Shown: positions 37,307-46,483 of the stretch, piece by piece
Position numbering within the stretch: position 1 is the stretch's first letter
Layout: the number at the start of each line of letters is the position of its first letter
Source: Mycolicibacterium holsaticum DSM 44478 = JCM 12374
GTDB lineage: Bacteria; Actinomycetota; Actinomycetes; Mycobacteriales; Mycobacteriaceae
Assembly: GCF_019645835.1 (NCBI RefSeq)
Contig: NZ_CP080998.1
Coordinates: 1,550,001 to 1,614,000, forward strand
Length of the DNA stretch: 64,000 nt
Direction of reading: 5' to 3'
Program-made: the position numbers and the translations under genes
The notes under the pieces: model-generated
Told to the model about the DNA's origin: nothing
The model's database searches: none
What the model saw: only the letters and a program-made list of their open reading frames with translations

Positions 37307-38151
37307 CGCGCGCGCTGAAGGTCCCGGTCGACGGCGGGCCCTATGCGCTGGCCCTCGGCGCCGACGACGCACTGTGGGTGACGCTGGTGGCAGCCGGCGC
37401 GATCGCGCGGGTGAGCACGACGGGCGCCGTCACGGTGTTCCCCGTTGCCCCGCAGAGCCGTCCGTCGATCATCACCGCCGGCCCCGACGGCGCGCTGTGG
37501 TTCACTCGCATCGGAGATGACCACATCGGCCGGATCACCACAGCGGGGGAGTTGAGCGCCTTTCACGTCGGCGACGACCGGGGCCCGTACGGCATCACCG
37601 CCGGCGCCGACGGTGCGTTGTGGTTCACCGCGATGACATCCGGTGAGGTCGGCCGGATTTCGGTCGACGGGGAGGTGACCGACTGGCATCCGGTCGGCGG
37701 CGCACCGTCGATGATCACGACCGGGCCCGACAACGCGTTGTGGTTCACCCTCAACCAGGCCAATGCGATCGGTCGGTTGTCACCGTCTGACGGCCTGACC
37801 GTACGCGAACTGCCTACTGCTGCAGCAGGTCCGGTGGGCATCGCGGCAACCCACGATGACGCGGTGTGGTTCACCGAGATCCGCGCCGAGAAGTTGGGCC
37901 GCATCCCCGTACGTGACGCGATCCAGGAGATCGACCTGCCCGGTAAACCGCACGCGGTGGTGGCCGACCCCGACGACGGGGTATGGGTGACCCTGTGGGG
38001 TTCGCACCAGATCGCCAGGGTCAGCGGCGACGGCGAGATCATCACCATCGACCTCCCGCCGGGCAGCGAGCCACACGGAATGGCGATCGGCGCGGACGGT
38101 GCGCTGTGGGTCGCCCTTGAGGCGGGGTTCGTGCTGCGGATGCCGACCTGA
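37303..38151 (+). CDS. Virginiamycin B lyase (Vgb)-like beta-propeller protein
   Basis: 282-residue protein built of six to seven repeats of the type GPDGALWFTRIGDDHIGRIT, the seven-bladed propeller of streptogramin B lyases. Vgb linearises streptogramin B antibiotics without water. Residues equivalent to the Staphylococcus catalytic and Mg2+ set appear kept: His217 (KPHAVV), Glu256 and His258 (SEPHGM) and Glu273 (VALEAG), with one extra residue between the last two. The GTG start at 37303 overlaps the glgP stop by four bases, so the gene is translationally coupled to a glycogen gene. It could instead be a housekeeping propeller with another substrate. Confidence 0.8.
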   Translation: MTRALKVPVDGGPYALALGADDALWVTLVAAGAIARVSTTGAVTVFPVAPQSRPSIITAGPDGALWFTRIGDDHIGRITTAGELSAFHVGDDRGPYGITAGADGALWFTAMTSGEVGRISVDGEVTDWHPVGGAPSMITTGPDNALWFTLNQANAIGRLSPSDGLTVRELPTAAAGPVGIAATHDDAVWFTEIRAEKLGRIPVRDAIQEIDLPGKPHAVVADPDDGVWVTLWGSHQIARVSGDGEIITIDLPPGSEPHGMAIGADGALWVALEAGFVLRMPT

Positions 38152-38269
38152 CGTGCCGGCGCACGACCACCACACAAATATCTGGACACCTGTACGGCGG
38201 CCGCGATGGCCCGGGTAGGTTGCCCTCCAGTGCGTCATTTACCGCGACGCGTGGCGAAGGACTTCAGCA

Positions 38270-39052
38270 GTGACGGTTGGATATGTGCTGCGGCGCGGCA
38301 TCACCGTGTTGGCGGTCGGCGGGCTGATCGGTGGCCTGGCGAGCGTGCCGGCGTCGGCCCAACCGGCGGTGGAACCCGTCGTCGACGTGGTTCCGGGCCC
38401 ACCCCCACCGGAGGGTGCACCGCCGCCTGAAGGTGCGGTGCCTCCTGACGCGTTACCGCCGCCGGACGACGGTGCGGTCGCGTCCACGCCGCCGGTCGTC
38501 AAGGAGGCCCCCGACGGTTGGCGGCTGGAACTGGGCGCCAAGGATGAGACCCAGGCCCCGATTCCTCCGCTCACCACCGCGCTGTCCTCGCGCGAGTACG
38601 TGGTCGGCGGGACCTACACCGGCAAGCTGAGCGGTCCCGACGACGGCACAGCGCCCACCGGCACGCTCGAGGTCGGCTACGAGATCGGTTGCGGCATCGA
38701 TATGAGCACGTCCAACGGCGTCTCGCTGACCGGCACCGCGGGCATCAACCCGTCGCTCGGGATTCTGGGAATCGACGCCGCCGGACCGGTGGAGCTCGGG
38801 GTGTTGCCCGGCCTCGGCGGCAACCTCGGCGGTGGTATCACCGTCGGGCTCAAACCCGGTCTGATCAACGTGGTGCCGGTGACGAAGAAGGAGTTCACCG
38901 GCGCCGAGCCGTGGGTGATGGTCAGCGACTTCCGGGTCAAGATCGACGGCTGTGTCGGCGAGTCGTTCATCCGCTCGTATGCGTTTTTGACCCGTTCCAC
39001 CGAAGTCTCGGAGGCGATCGTCGCTTGGTACGGCGTGACCAAGAACATCTAG
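38270..39052 (+). CDS. MspA-family porin with Pro-rich N-terminal segment
   Basis: 260-residue secreted protein. A signal peptide ends near VPASAQP (residue 30); residues 31-80 are strongly Pro/Glu-rich; the MspA-like domain follows, with GWRLELGAKDETQ, YVVGGTYTGKL, GTLEVGYEIGCGIDMS and a glycine-rich rim. MspA porins form octameric channels in the mycobacterial outer membrane. Two cysteines (141 and 228) could form a disulphide; classical MspA has none. The start is GTG with GAAGGA eight bases upstream. No porin is found at this place in M. tuberculosis. Confidence 0.82.
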   Translation: MTVGYVLRRGITVLAVGGLIGGLASVPASAQPAVEPVVDVVPGPPPPEGAPPPEGAVPPDALPPPDDGAVASTPPVVKEAPDGWRLELGAKDETQAPIPPLTTALSSREYVVGGTYTGKLSGPDDGTAPTGTLEVGYEIGCGIDMSTSNGVSLTGTAGINPSLGILGIDAAGPVELGVLPGLGGNLGGGITVGLKPGLINVVPVTKKEFTGAEPWVMVSDFRVKIDGCVGESFIRSYAFLTRSTEVSEAIVAWYGVTKNI

Positions 39053-39075
39053 CTCCGCTTCCCGCTCCGCTCCCA

Positions 39076-39134
39076 GCGAAATAGCATTCCGGGTCGTCAC
39101 CGGCGTGATTTTGCGACCTGGAATGCTATTTCGC
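39076..39134. terminator. 21-bp-arm inverted repeat, probable bidirectional terminator
   Basis: CGAAATAGCATTCCGGGTCG at 39077-39096 pairs with the complement at 39114-39133; 19 of 20 positions match, and one more pair (39076/39134) closes the stem. The loop is 17 bases. It stands between the porin stop (39052) and the convergent peptidase stop (39148). No T tract is present. Confidence 0.75.
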
Positions 39135-39147
39135 GGGCAAGCCAGCG

Positions 39148-40587
39148 TCAGGAGAAGCGTTTGAAGCACCGGTCCTGATCGCCGAGCACCCCGACACGGA
39201 ACGCGTCGATCCGCGAGAACCCCGAGGGCACCGACTCGCCGTTGACGTCGCTGGCGACCAGGCCGTTGGTGAGGATGCCCGACACCGCCTCGTCGACGTC
39301 GCCTGCGGTGAGCGCGACGGTGTTCCCGTCGGGTGTGGTCACCGACTTGGACAGCTTCGTGGTGGCCACCCCGGTCAGGCAGGCGGTGCGCAGCGCCGCT
39401 TCGGCGTTGTCGAGCGCGACGCCGCCGTGCTCGTGCTGGACGGCCTGCATGTAGCGCGACACCAGCACCGAGTAGGCGGAGTTGTCTCCGGTGGCCAACT
39501 CGTCGCCGCCGGTGGTGTCCTGGGTGCCCATCCGGGTCAGCCCGTCGAGGTCGACGGCGATCGTGTTGGTGCTCGGGCAGAACGACACGGGTGGGCTCGG
39601 GCGGGTGCCGGGGCAGTCGGCACCCGCGAAGCTCAACACCGGCGGGTTGGCCGGCTCGAACAGGAGATCCATCGCGGCGATGATCGTGCGCACCGACGTT
39701 TCGCTGACCTCCCACTCGCCGGTTTCGTCCTCATCGAGCAGCACGGGCAGATCGCCGCGGCGCTGACCGATCTCGCGCATGTCGATCGACGCGCATGCAC
39801 TCGCGCCGTCGGTGAAACCGAACTGGAACGCCGAAAGCCGTTCGAACGCCGAACCGTGCTCGTCGGACCCGGCGGCGGGATCGGCCTCGCTCATCAGCGG
39901 GTCGCGAAACGCGATCACCGCCGCCAGCACGTTGTTGAGGCCATCGCCGGTGGACAGCGAAAAGCGCGGCGAGTTGTCTTCGGCCACCCACCGCATGTAC
40001 GCCCCGGCAAGACAGTCGGCTTGCTGCTCGGCGACCAACGTCGGGGTGGCGTCGCCGGCCATCTTGGCCTGACGCTGCACGGCGTGGCCGTACTCGTGGG
40101 CGAGCACCATCGTGACGCCCATGTCGCCGTATTTGCGCTGCAGACCGGGCAGCAGCTCGCCGCGGTCCCACCCGATGGTCCGGTCGTCGTGGCAGAACGC
40201 GGCGTTGACCAGGCCGTAGGTGTCGCCGCCACAGAACACGATGCTGTCGAATCCGTTGGCGTCCCAGGAGATCAGCGCCTTCGCCCGACGGAACTCGCCG
40301 CCGAACGATTCGCTGTAGACACCGTTCCAGAACTCCTCGATGTCGCTGACGGCCTGGCGGGCCAGCTCGTCGATGTCGCCGCCGTCGGTGCCCTTGACCT
40401 TGCGGGTCGGCTCGGGGGGGTCGGGCCGCAGGCCGGTCGGCCCGTCGGTGGCAGGCATCCCGGCGACGCGGAACGGGTCGGCGAACACCGAAACGGGCGT
40501 GCCCTGCAATGTCGTCGAGCACGCCGCGGCGAGCAGCACCGCGGACGACACCGCGAGCACGGCGCCCACCAGGTGTCGTCGCCTCAT
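39148..40587 (-). CDS. Neutral zinc metallopeptidase lipoprotein
   Basis: 479-residue predicted lipoprotein: signal peptide with an LLAAAC lipobox (Cys23), then a neutral zinc peptidase domain with the HEYGH motif at residues 164-168 (VLAHEYGHAVQRQ) and the distal EQQADCLAGAYMRW helix typical of the YpfJ-like group. Several cysteine pairs suggest disulphides outside the membrane. Substrates are unknown; processing of envelope proteins is a reasonable guess. I chose the ATG at 40587 (MRRRHLVGAV) because it begins the signal peptide; the frame is open 24 codons further upstream. It converges on the porin gene. Confidence 0.88.
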   Translation of the reverse strand: MRRRHLVGAVLAVSSAVLLAAACSTTLQGTPVSVFADPFRVAGMPATDGPTGLRPDPPEPTRKVKGTDGGDIDELARQAVSDIEEFWNGVYSESFGGEFRRAKALISWDANGFDSIVFCGGDTYGLVNAAFCHDDRTIGWDRGELLPGLQRKYGDMGVTMVLAHEYGHAVQRQAKMAGDATPTLVAEQQADCLAGAYMRWVAEDNSPRFSLSTGDGLNNVLAAVIAFRDPLMSEADPAAGSDEHGSAFERLSAFQFGFTDGASACASIDMREIGQRRGDLPVLLDEDETGEWEVSETSVRTIIAAMDLLFEPANPPVLSFAGADCPGTRPSPPVSFCPSTNTIAVDLDGLTRMGTQDTTGGDELATGDNSAYSVLVSRYMQAVQHEHGGVALDNAEAALRTACLTGVATTKLSKSVTTPDGNTVALTAGDVDEAVSGILTNGLVASDVNGESVPSGFSRIDAFRVGVLGDQDRCFKRFS

Positions 40588-40674
40588 GCAGATATACCTA
40601 ATACGCCCAAAGAGACATTTGGGCGTAAAAGTGCGGGTGAGTTTCGCCAAAACGTCCATCTCGGCGCTACGGGA

Positions 40675-42786
40675 TCAGTCGCCGCGCAGCCGCTGAAGCG
40701 CCTGATAAACCCGGGTGGAATCGGTCGTCGCCCAGAACGGTGGCAGCGACGCGCGCAGATAGCCGCTGTAGCGGGCGGTGGCCATCCGCGAGTCGAGCAC
40801 CGCGACGACGCCGCGGTCCTCCACGGTGCGCAGCAACCGGCCCGCACCCTGGGCCAGCAGCAGCGCTGCGTGGCTGGCGGCGACGGCCATGAACCCGTTG
40901 CCGCCGCGGGCCGCCACCGCACGTTGGCGCGCGGTGAGCAACGGGTCGTCGGGACGCGGAAACGGGATGCGGTCGATGAGCACCAGCGACAGCGACGGAC
41001 CGGGCACGTCGACGCCCTGCCACAGCGACAACGTGCCGAACAGCGACGTCCCGGGATCCTCGGCGAACCGCTTGACCAGCGCCGACGTGGTGTCCTCACC
41101 CTGGCACAGCACCGGGGTGTCGAGGCGCTCCCGCATGATCTCGGCGGCCGCCTTCGCCGCCCGCATCGACGAGAACAGGCCCAGCGTGCGACCACCCGCC
41201 GCGGTCACCAGCGCAGCGATCTCGTCGAGTTGTTCGGCGTTGGTGAATGTCGCCGACTCCGCGGCTCCGGCCCGGCTGCCGCGGTGCCCAGGCGGCGGCA
41301 GATGCGCGGCGACGTAGAGGATGCCCGACTTCGCGTGCTCGAACGGTGACCCGACGTCGATGCCCCGCCACTTGGTCTCCTCACCGGCCAAACCCCATGC
41401 CGACGCCATCGCGTCGAACGTGCCGCCGATGGTCAGCGTCGCCGACGTGAGAACCGTCGTCGCGTGCTCGAAAAGCCTGACGCGCAACAACCCTGCCACC
41501 GACAGCGGCGCCACCCGCAACACGGCGCGAACGTTGCCGCGGTTGTCCTCGTGGTCCAACCACACCACGTCGGTGCGATCGGCAATGGCCGGGACGAACG
41601 AGTCCAAGATGCGTGACGCGGTGTCGCCGACGTCGGTCAACGCCGTGACCGCCTCCGCACGCGCCGACGCCGCCTTCGGGTCGCTGGGGCTCGTGTCGAT
41701 CGCCGACCGCACCCGGTGCACGGCGTCGCGCAGCGCGGTCAGATACGTCGCCATCTCGTCGTCGAGCACGTCGATACGGCCGGGGGTGGCGTCATGGATG
41801 GCCGACGAGATCGTCGCGGTCGCCGCCTCCAGCCGTTGCGCAAGTTCGGGGTCGACGAGGCGCGCGGCCCGCCGGTGCGCCACCCCCAGCGACGTCGCCG
41901 ACAACTCCCCGGTGGCCACCGACGTCACCCGGTCGACCAGTTCGTGGGCCTCGTCGACAACCAGTAGACGGTGTTCGGGCAGCACGGCCGCATCGGAGAT
42001 CGCGTCGATGGCCAGCAGCGCGTGGTTGGTGACGACGACATCGGCGCGCCCGGCCTTCTCACGGGCCCGTTCGGAAAAGCAGTCGGTGCCGAACGGGCAC
42101 CGCGACACCCCGATGCATTCCCGCGCCGAGACGCTGACCTGCGACCACGACCGGTCCGGCACGCCCGGGGTCAGCTCGTCCCGATCACCGGTGTCGGTCT
42201 CTGACGACCACGCGATCAGCCGCTGCACGTCGCGGCCGAGCGCGCTGGCCGCCAACGGCTCGAACAGTTCCTCCTGCGGCCGGTCTTCCGGTTCAGCCGC
42301 GGCGGACCCGTTGTGAATCTTGTTCAGGCACAGATAATTTCCGCGGCCCTTCAGCAGCGCGAACTCCGGGGCGCGGGGCAACGCGGCTGCCAGCGACCCG
42401 GCCAGCCGGGGCAGGTCGCGGTCCACGAGCTGGCGTTGCAACGCGATGGTCGCCGTCGACACCACGACCGGTTCGTCGATTTCGAGGGCACGGGCGATCG
42501 CAGGCACCAGATAGGCCAGCGATTTGCCGGTGCCCGTCCCGGCCTGCACCGCGAGGTGCTCACCGGTCTCGAAGGCACGCGCCACCGCCTGGGCCATCTC
42601 GATCTGACCGCTGCGCTCGCTACCGCCCAACGAGGCGACCGCCGTGGCGAGCAGGTCGGTGACCCGCCTCTGGTCCCCCGTCGCTTCGCTCCTACCCTCC
42701 GAAGTCGTGGTTCCTCCTATGTTGCGCGCGCGACCATGCGCGTCGGGATCGCCGGTTCGCCGCGGGAGAGTGCCAGACCGTGCCAC
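40675..42786 (-). CDS. dinG: ATP-dependent helicase of the DinG/XPD type
   Basis: Superfamily 2 iron-sulphur helicase, about 660-703 residues. Walker A is QAGTGTGKS, Walker B is DEAH, the 4Fe-4S cysteines lie in YLCLNK and ARECIGVSRCPFGTDCF, and motif VI is in AQGAGRLLRTVEDRG. The protein probably unwinds R-loops or G-quadruplexes. The start is a problem. The only ATG/GTG/TTG upstream of the conserved N-terminus is the GTG at 42786, deep in pncB. A GGAGGA site (42717-42712) next to the pncB stop is followed in frame by ACG ACT TCG GAG instead of a start codon. TTG at 42630 is a later option. Confidence 0.93.
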   Translation of the reverse strand: MARSGTLPRRTGDPDAHGRARNIGGTTTSEGRSEATGDQRRVTDLLATAVASLGGSERSGQIEMAQAVARAFETGEHLAVQAGTGTGKSLAYLVPAIARALEIDEPVVVSTATIALQRQLVDRDLPRLAGSLAAALPRAPEFALLKGRGNYLCLNKIHNGSAAAEPEDRPQEELFEPLAASALGRDVQRLIAWSSETDTGDRDELTPGVPDRSWSQVSVSARECIGVSRCPFGTDCFSERAREKAGRADVVVTNHALLAIDAISDAAVLPEHRLLVVDEAHELVDRVTSVATGELSATSLGVAHRRAARLVDPELAQRLEAATATISSAIHDATPGRIDVLDDEMATYLTALRDAVHRVRSAIDTSPSDPKAASARAEAVTALTDVGDTASRILDSFVPAIADRTDVVWLDHEDNRGNVRAVLRVAPLSVAGLLRVRLFEHATTVLTSATLTIGGTFDAMASAWGLAGEETKWRGIDVGSPFEHAKSGILYVAAHLPPPGHRGSRAGAAESATFTNAEQLDEIAALVTAAGGRTLGLFSSMRAAKAAAEIMRERLDTPVLCQGEDTTSALVKRFAEDPGTSLFGTLSLWQGVDVPGPSLSLVLIDRIPFPRPDDPLLTARQRAVAARGGNGFMAVAASHAALLLAQGAGRLLRTVEDRGVVAVLDSRMATARYSGYLRASLPPFWATTDSTRVYQALQRLRGD

Positions 42787-44024
42787 GGCAAGCTTTTCAG
42801 GCCGGCACGGACCCGTCCGCGCGCGGTGTCCAGCCCGAGGTCGCCGACTGGTTGGCCGTCGCGCACCAACGTCTCGGTGAGCGGTCGCTCGGCCAGCCCC
42901 CGCGGGGCCGCGGGCGGCTGTCCATACAGATGCACGACCTCTTCGACCATCGTGCCGGTGGTCTTGGCGAGCCGCGTCGCCTGTTTACGGCCGCCGTGGG
43001 ATTCCTTGCGGCTGCTGCGCTTCTCCACCGGCATCCCGTCCACCTCGACGAGCTTGTACACCATGCCGGCTGTGGGCGCGCCCGAGCCGGTGACCAGCGA
43101 AGTACCGACACCGAAGCTGTCGACGGGTTCGGCGCGCAGCGAGGCGATGCCGAACTCGTCGAGGTCGCCGGAGACCACGATGCGGGTTCGTCGCGCGCCC
43201 AGCCGGTCCAACTGGTCGCGGACCTGGCGCGCCAGCACACCGAGGTCGCCGGAGTCGATGCGTACCGCGCCGAGTTCGGGCCCGGCCACCTCGACGGCGT
43301 TGGCCACCCCGGTGGTGATGTCGTAGGTGTCGACCAGCAGCGTGGTGTCCACGCCGAGCGCCTGCACCTGCGCGTGAAACGCCGCCTTCTCGTCCGGCCC
43401 GCGGTCGGTGGCGTACAGCAGCGTGAACGCGTGGGCGCTGGTGCCGACGGCGGGCACGCCGTAGACGCGTTGGGCCTCGAGGTTGGACGAGGCGGTGAAC
43501 CCGGCGAGGTAGGCCGCCCGCGCGGCGGCCACCGCGGCTCGCTCGTGGGTGCGCCGCGAGCCCATCTCGATCAGCGAGCGTCCCTCGGCCGCGGACACCA
43601 TCCGCGCCGCGGCCGACGCGATAGCGCTGTCGTGGTTGAAGATCGACAGCGCCAGGGTTTCCAACACCACGCATTCGCCGAACGTGCCGTGCACGGACAA
43701 CACCGGTGAGCCCGGGAAGTACAGTTCGCCCTCGCCGTACCCGTCGACGTCGCCGCCGAATCGGTAGTCGGCCAGGTAGGCCAGCGTCTGGTCATCGCAG
43801 AACCCGGACAGCGCCGAGAGGGCCTCGTCGTCGAACGTGAACTGCGCCAACGCATCAACGAACCGCGCCGTTCCGGCGACCACGCCGTACCGGCGCCCGT
43901 CGGGCAGGCGCCGGGCGAACATCTCGAAGGTGGTGCGGCGGTGCGCGGTGCCGTCACGCAGGGCGGCAGCAAGCATCGTCAACTCGTATTTGTCGGTGAG
44001 CAACGCCAGGGACGCCCCAGTCAC
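42717..44024 (-). CDS. pncB: Nicotinate phosphoribosyltransferase
   Basis: 435-residue enzyme joining nicotinate to PRPP in NAD salvage (PncB1, Rv1330c). [51 protein letters not shown] and [31 protein letters not shown] are family hallmarks. The GTG at 44024 gives the expected N-terminus; the frame is open 130 codons further but overlaps clpS there and is not real. It is followed immediately by dinG on the same strand and diverges from clpS across 54 bases. Confidence 0.95.
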   Translation of the reverse strand: MTGASLALLTDKYELTMLAAALRDGTAHRRTTFEMFARRLPDGRRYGVVAGTARFVDALAQFTFDDEALSALSGFCDDQTLAYLADYRFGGDVDGYGEGELYFPGSPVLSVHGTFGECVVLETLALSIFNHDSAIASAAARMVSAAEGRSLIEMGSRRTHERAAVAAARAAYLAGFTASSNLEAQRVYGVPAVGTSAHAFTLLYATDRGPDEKAAFHAQVQALGVDTTLLVDTYDITTGVANAVEVAGPELGAVRIDSGDLGVLARQVRDQLDRLGARRTRIVVSGDLDEFGIASLRAEPVDSFGVGTSLVTGSGAPTAGMVYKLVEVDGMPVEKRSSRKESHGGRKQATRLAKTTGTMVEEVVHLYGQPPAAPRGLAERPLTETLVRDGQPVGDLGLDTARGRVRAGLKSLPWHGLALSRGEPAIPTRMVARAT

Positions 44025-44078
44025 ACCGCAACCGTAGTAGGTCAAAGCCGTCCGTATGCCCCGGCTATCCTTGAGCAC

Positions 44079-44381
44079 ATGGTTACGCCGGCCAAGGCCC
44101 GACCGGGAACCCGTGAGGAGCGTGACGTCGCCACGCACGAGGCGACCGACGTCCCGTGGGTGACCATCGTGTGGGACGACCCGGTCAACCTGATGACCTA
44201 CGTGACGTACGTCTTCCAGAAGTTGTTCGGCTACAGCGAGCCGCACGCGACCAAACTCATGCTGCAGGTGCACAACGAAGGTAAGGCCGTGGTGTCGGCA
44301 GGCAGCCGTGAGTCGATGGAGGTCGACGTGTCCAAGCTCCATGCCGCCGGCTTGTGGGCGACCATGCAGCAGGACCGCTGA
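44079..44381 (+). CDS. clpS: ATP-dependent Clp protease adaptor ClpS
   Basis: 100-residue N-recognin that binds proteins with destabilising N-terminal residues and hands them to ClpC1/Clp[26 protein letters not shown] and the conserved [17 protein letters not shown] helix form the binding pocket; the last 70 residues are nearly identical to M. tuberculosis Rv1331. The ATG at 44079 follows a -10-like TATCCT (44066-44071) by 7 bases, suggesting a leaderless message. The gene starts a run of about ten codirectional genes. Confidence 0.96.
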   Translation: MVTPAKARPGTREERDVATHEATDVPWVTIVWDDPVNLMTYVTYVFQKLFGYSEPHATKLMLQVHNEGKAVVSAGSRESMEVDVSKLHAAGLWATMQQDR

Positions 44382-44388
44382 CAGAACA

Positions 44389-44973
44389 GTGCGTAAATGG
44401 AAGCGGGTCGACACTCCCGACGGCCCGCGATTTCGCTCGGCGTTGGCTCAGCACGAGGCCGCGCTGCTGCGCAGCCTTGCCACGTCCATGATCGGCATGC
44501 TCGATGAGCGTCAATCCTCTGCTCCCGCAGACGAACTCGAACAGATCACCGGTATGCGCACCGGGAACTCGACGCCGCCGCAGGACGAAACGATGAAGCG
44601 CCTGCTGCCCGACTTCTACCGGTCCCAGACCGACCATCCGGCCGGCTCGGGCACGGCCGAGTCGCTCAACCGCGCCTTGCGCAGCCTGCACGAGCCCGAG
44701 ATCATCGACGCGAAAATCCAAGCCGCGCAGCAGCTTTTGGAAACCCTTCCGGAGGCGGGCGGCAAACTCGAACTGCGCGAGGATGATGCGCACTGCTGGG
44801 CTGCCGCCGTCAACGACATGCGGTTGGCGCTGGGCAGCATGCTCGGTGTCGCCTCGGGCGGGCCCGACGAGTTGGCCCCCGACCATCCGTTGGCGGGGCA
44901 CCTCGACGTGTACCAGTGGCTGACCGTGCTGCAGGAGTACCTGGTCCTCGGACTCATGGGGAAATCGCGTTGA
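44389..44973 (+). CDS. aosR: DUF2017 redox-responsive regulator AosR-like (Rv1332)
   Basis: 194-residue soluble helical protein of the DUF2017 family. M. tuberculosis Rv1332 was described as AosR, an oxidative-stress regulator that promotes expression of the neighbouring mec-cysO-cysM cysteine genes. The GTG at 44389, seven bases after clpS, gives MRKWKRVDTPDGPRFRSAL. Only one cysteine is present (DDAHCWAA), so an intramolecular disulphide switch is not possible in this version. Gene order relative to cysM is kept. Confidence 0.85.
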   Translation: MRKWKRVDTPDGPRFRSALAQHEAALLRSLATSMIGMLDERQSSAPADELEQITGMRTGNSTPPQDETMKRLLPDFYRSQTDHPAGSGTAESLNRALRSLHEPEIIDAKIQAAQQLLETLPEAGGKLELREDDAHCWAAAVNDMRLALGSMLGVASGGPDELAPDHPLAGHLDVYQWLTVLQEYLVLGLMGKSR

Positions 44974-45001
44974 TGAGCGCCGATCGCGAAAAGAGAGAGC
45001 A

Positions 45002-46024
45002 GTGACGGGTTCGATCACCGACGTCGCCGGCATCCTTGTCGGACAACACCACCGCGTCGACGCCGACGCCACGCTGGGGTCGGGGTGGGCGAGCGGCACC
45101 ACGGTCGTGCTGGCGCCGCCGGGCACCGTCGGCGCCGTCGACGGGCGCGGCGGCGCACCCGGCACCCGCGAGACGGACCTGCTTGACCCGATCAACTCGG
45201 TGCGCCACGTCGACGCCGTGGTGCTCTCGGGCGGCAGCGCGTTCGGCCTGGCCGCCGCCGACGGCGTGATGCGGTTCCTTGAGGAACAGGGCCGCGGGGT
45301 GGCGCTGGAGGGCGGGGTGGTGCCGATCGTGCCAGCCGCGGTGGTCTTCGACCTGCCCGTCGGCGGCTGGGCGTGCCGGCCGACGCCGGAGTTCGGCTAC
45401 ACCGCGGCCCAGAGCGCCGGCACCGACGTGGCCCTCGGCACCGTCGGCGCGGGCACCGGAGCGCGGGCCGGCGTCCTCAAGGGCGGCGTCGGTACCGCGT
45501 CGACGACGCTGGCGTCGGGTGTGACCGTCGGCGTGGTGGTGATCGTCAACTCCGCCGGGGACGTCGTGGACCCGGCGACCGGGCTGCCGTGGCTGGCCGA
45601 CCAGATCGACGAACTGGGGCTGGTGGCGCCGCCGGCCGACCAGATCGCGGCGTACGCCGGCCGCCACCAGGAGTTCAGCCCGCTCAACACCACGATCGCC
45701 GTCGTCGCCACCGACGCGGTGCTGAGCAAGGCGGGGTGCCGGCGCGTCGCTGTCGCCGCGCACGACGGCCTGGCCCGCACCATCCGGCCGTGTCACACCC
45801 CGCTGGATGGGGATACGGTGTTTGCGCTGGCCACCGGTGCCGTCGAGGTACCGCTGGACCCCACCACCCCGGCATCGATGTCACCGGAGACGCCGCTGAT
45901 CACCGCGATCGGGGCGGCCGCCGCGGACTGCCTGGCCCGAGCGGTGCTGGTGGGGGTGCTGGCGGCCGAGTCGGTCGCCGGAATACCGACGTACCGGGAC
46001 ATGTTGCCCGGAGCATTCGGGTGA
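45002..46024 (+). CDS. P1 family (S58, DmpA-like) aminopeptidase/hydrolase
   Basis: 340-residue Ntn-type hydrolase of the DmpA family (Rv1333). These proteins cut themselves to expose an N-terminal nucleophile; the probable site is Asn-Thr in SPLNTTIAVVATDA. LSGGSAFGLAAADGVMRFLEEQGRG, PVGGWACRPTPEFGYTAAQSA and GGVGTASTTL are family motifs. Substrates in mycobacteria are not established. The GTG start lies 28 bases after aosR, with an AAAAGAGAGAG purine run upstream. It stands inside the cysteine-synthesis operon. Confidence 0.88.
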   Translation: MTGSITDVAGILVGQHHRVDADATLGSGWASGTTVVLAPPGTVGAVDGRGGAPGTRETDLLDPINSVRHVDAVVLSGGSAFGLAAADGVMRFLEEQGRGVALEGGVVPIVPAAVVFDLPVGGWACRPTPEFGYTAAQSAGTDVALGTVGAGTGARAGVLKGGVGTASTTLASGVTVGVVVIVNSAGDVVDPATGLPWLADQIDELGLVAPPADQIAAYAGRHQEFSPLNTTIAVVATDAVLSKAGCRRVAVAAHDGLARTIRPCHTPLDGDTVFALATGAVEVPLDPTTPASMSPETPLITAIGAAAADCLARAVLVGVLAAESVAGIPTYRDMLPGAFG

Positions 46025-46061
46025 CCCGCCCACAAACAGGGACCGCGGAGAGGGAACGACA

Positions 46062-46483
46062 GTGCTGGTGATTCGGGCTGATCTGGTCGAGGCCATGGTC
46101 GCGCACGCGCGCGCCGACCACCCCGACGAGGCCTGCGGGATCATCGCCGGGCCGGAAGGCGCCGATCGTCCCGAGCGGTTCATCGCCATGGTCAACGCCG
46201 AACGATCACCGACGTTCTACCGCTTCGATTCGATGGAGCAGCTGAAGGTGTGGCGGGCGATGGAAGAGGCCGACGAGGCCCCCATCGTCATCTACCACTC
46301 GCACACCGCGACCGAGGCCTATCCCAGCCGAACCGACGTCTCGCTGGCGTTCGAGCCGGACGCCCACTACGTGCTGGTGTCGACCCGCGACCCCGACGAG
46401 CACGAGCTGCGCAGTTACCGCATCGTCGACGGCGCCGTCACCGAAGAACCCGTCAAGATCGTCGAGCAGTATGAGGAGCAACC

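Noticed and set aside
39427..41349. 640-codon plus-strand frame opposite the peptidase and dinG
   Set aside because: Antisense shadow; composition is Arg/His/Gly-rich and the minus-strand genes have intact catalytic motifs.
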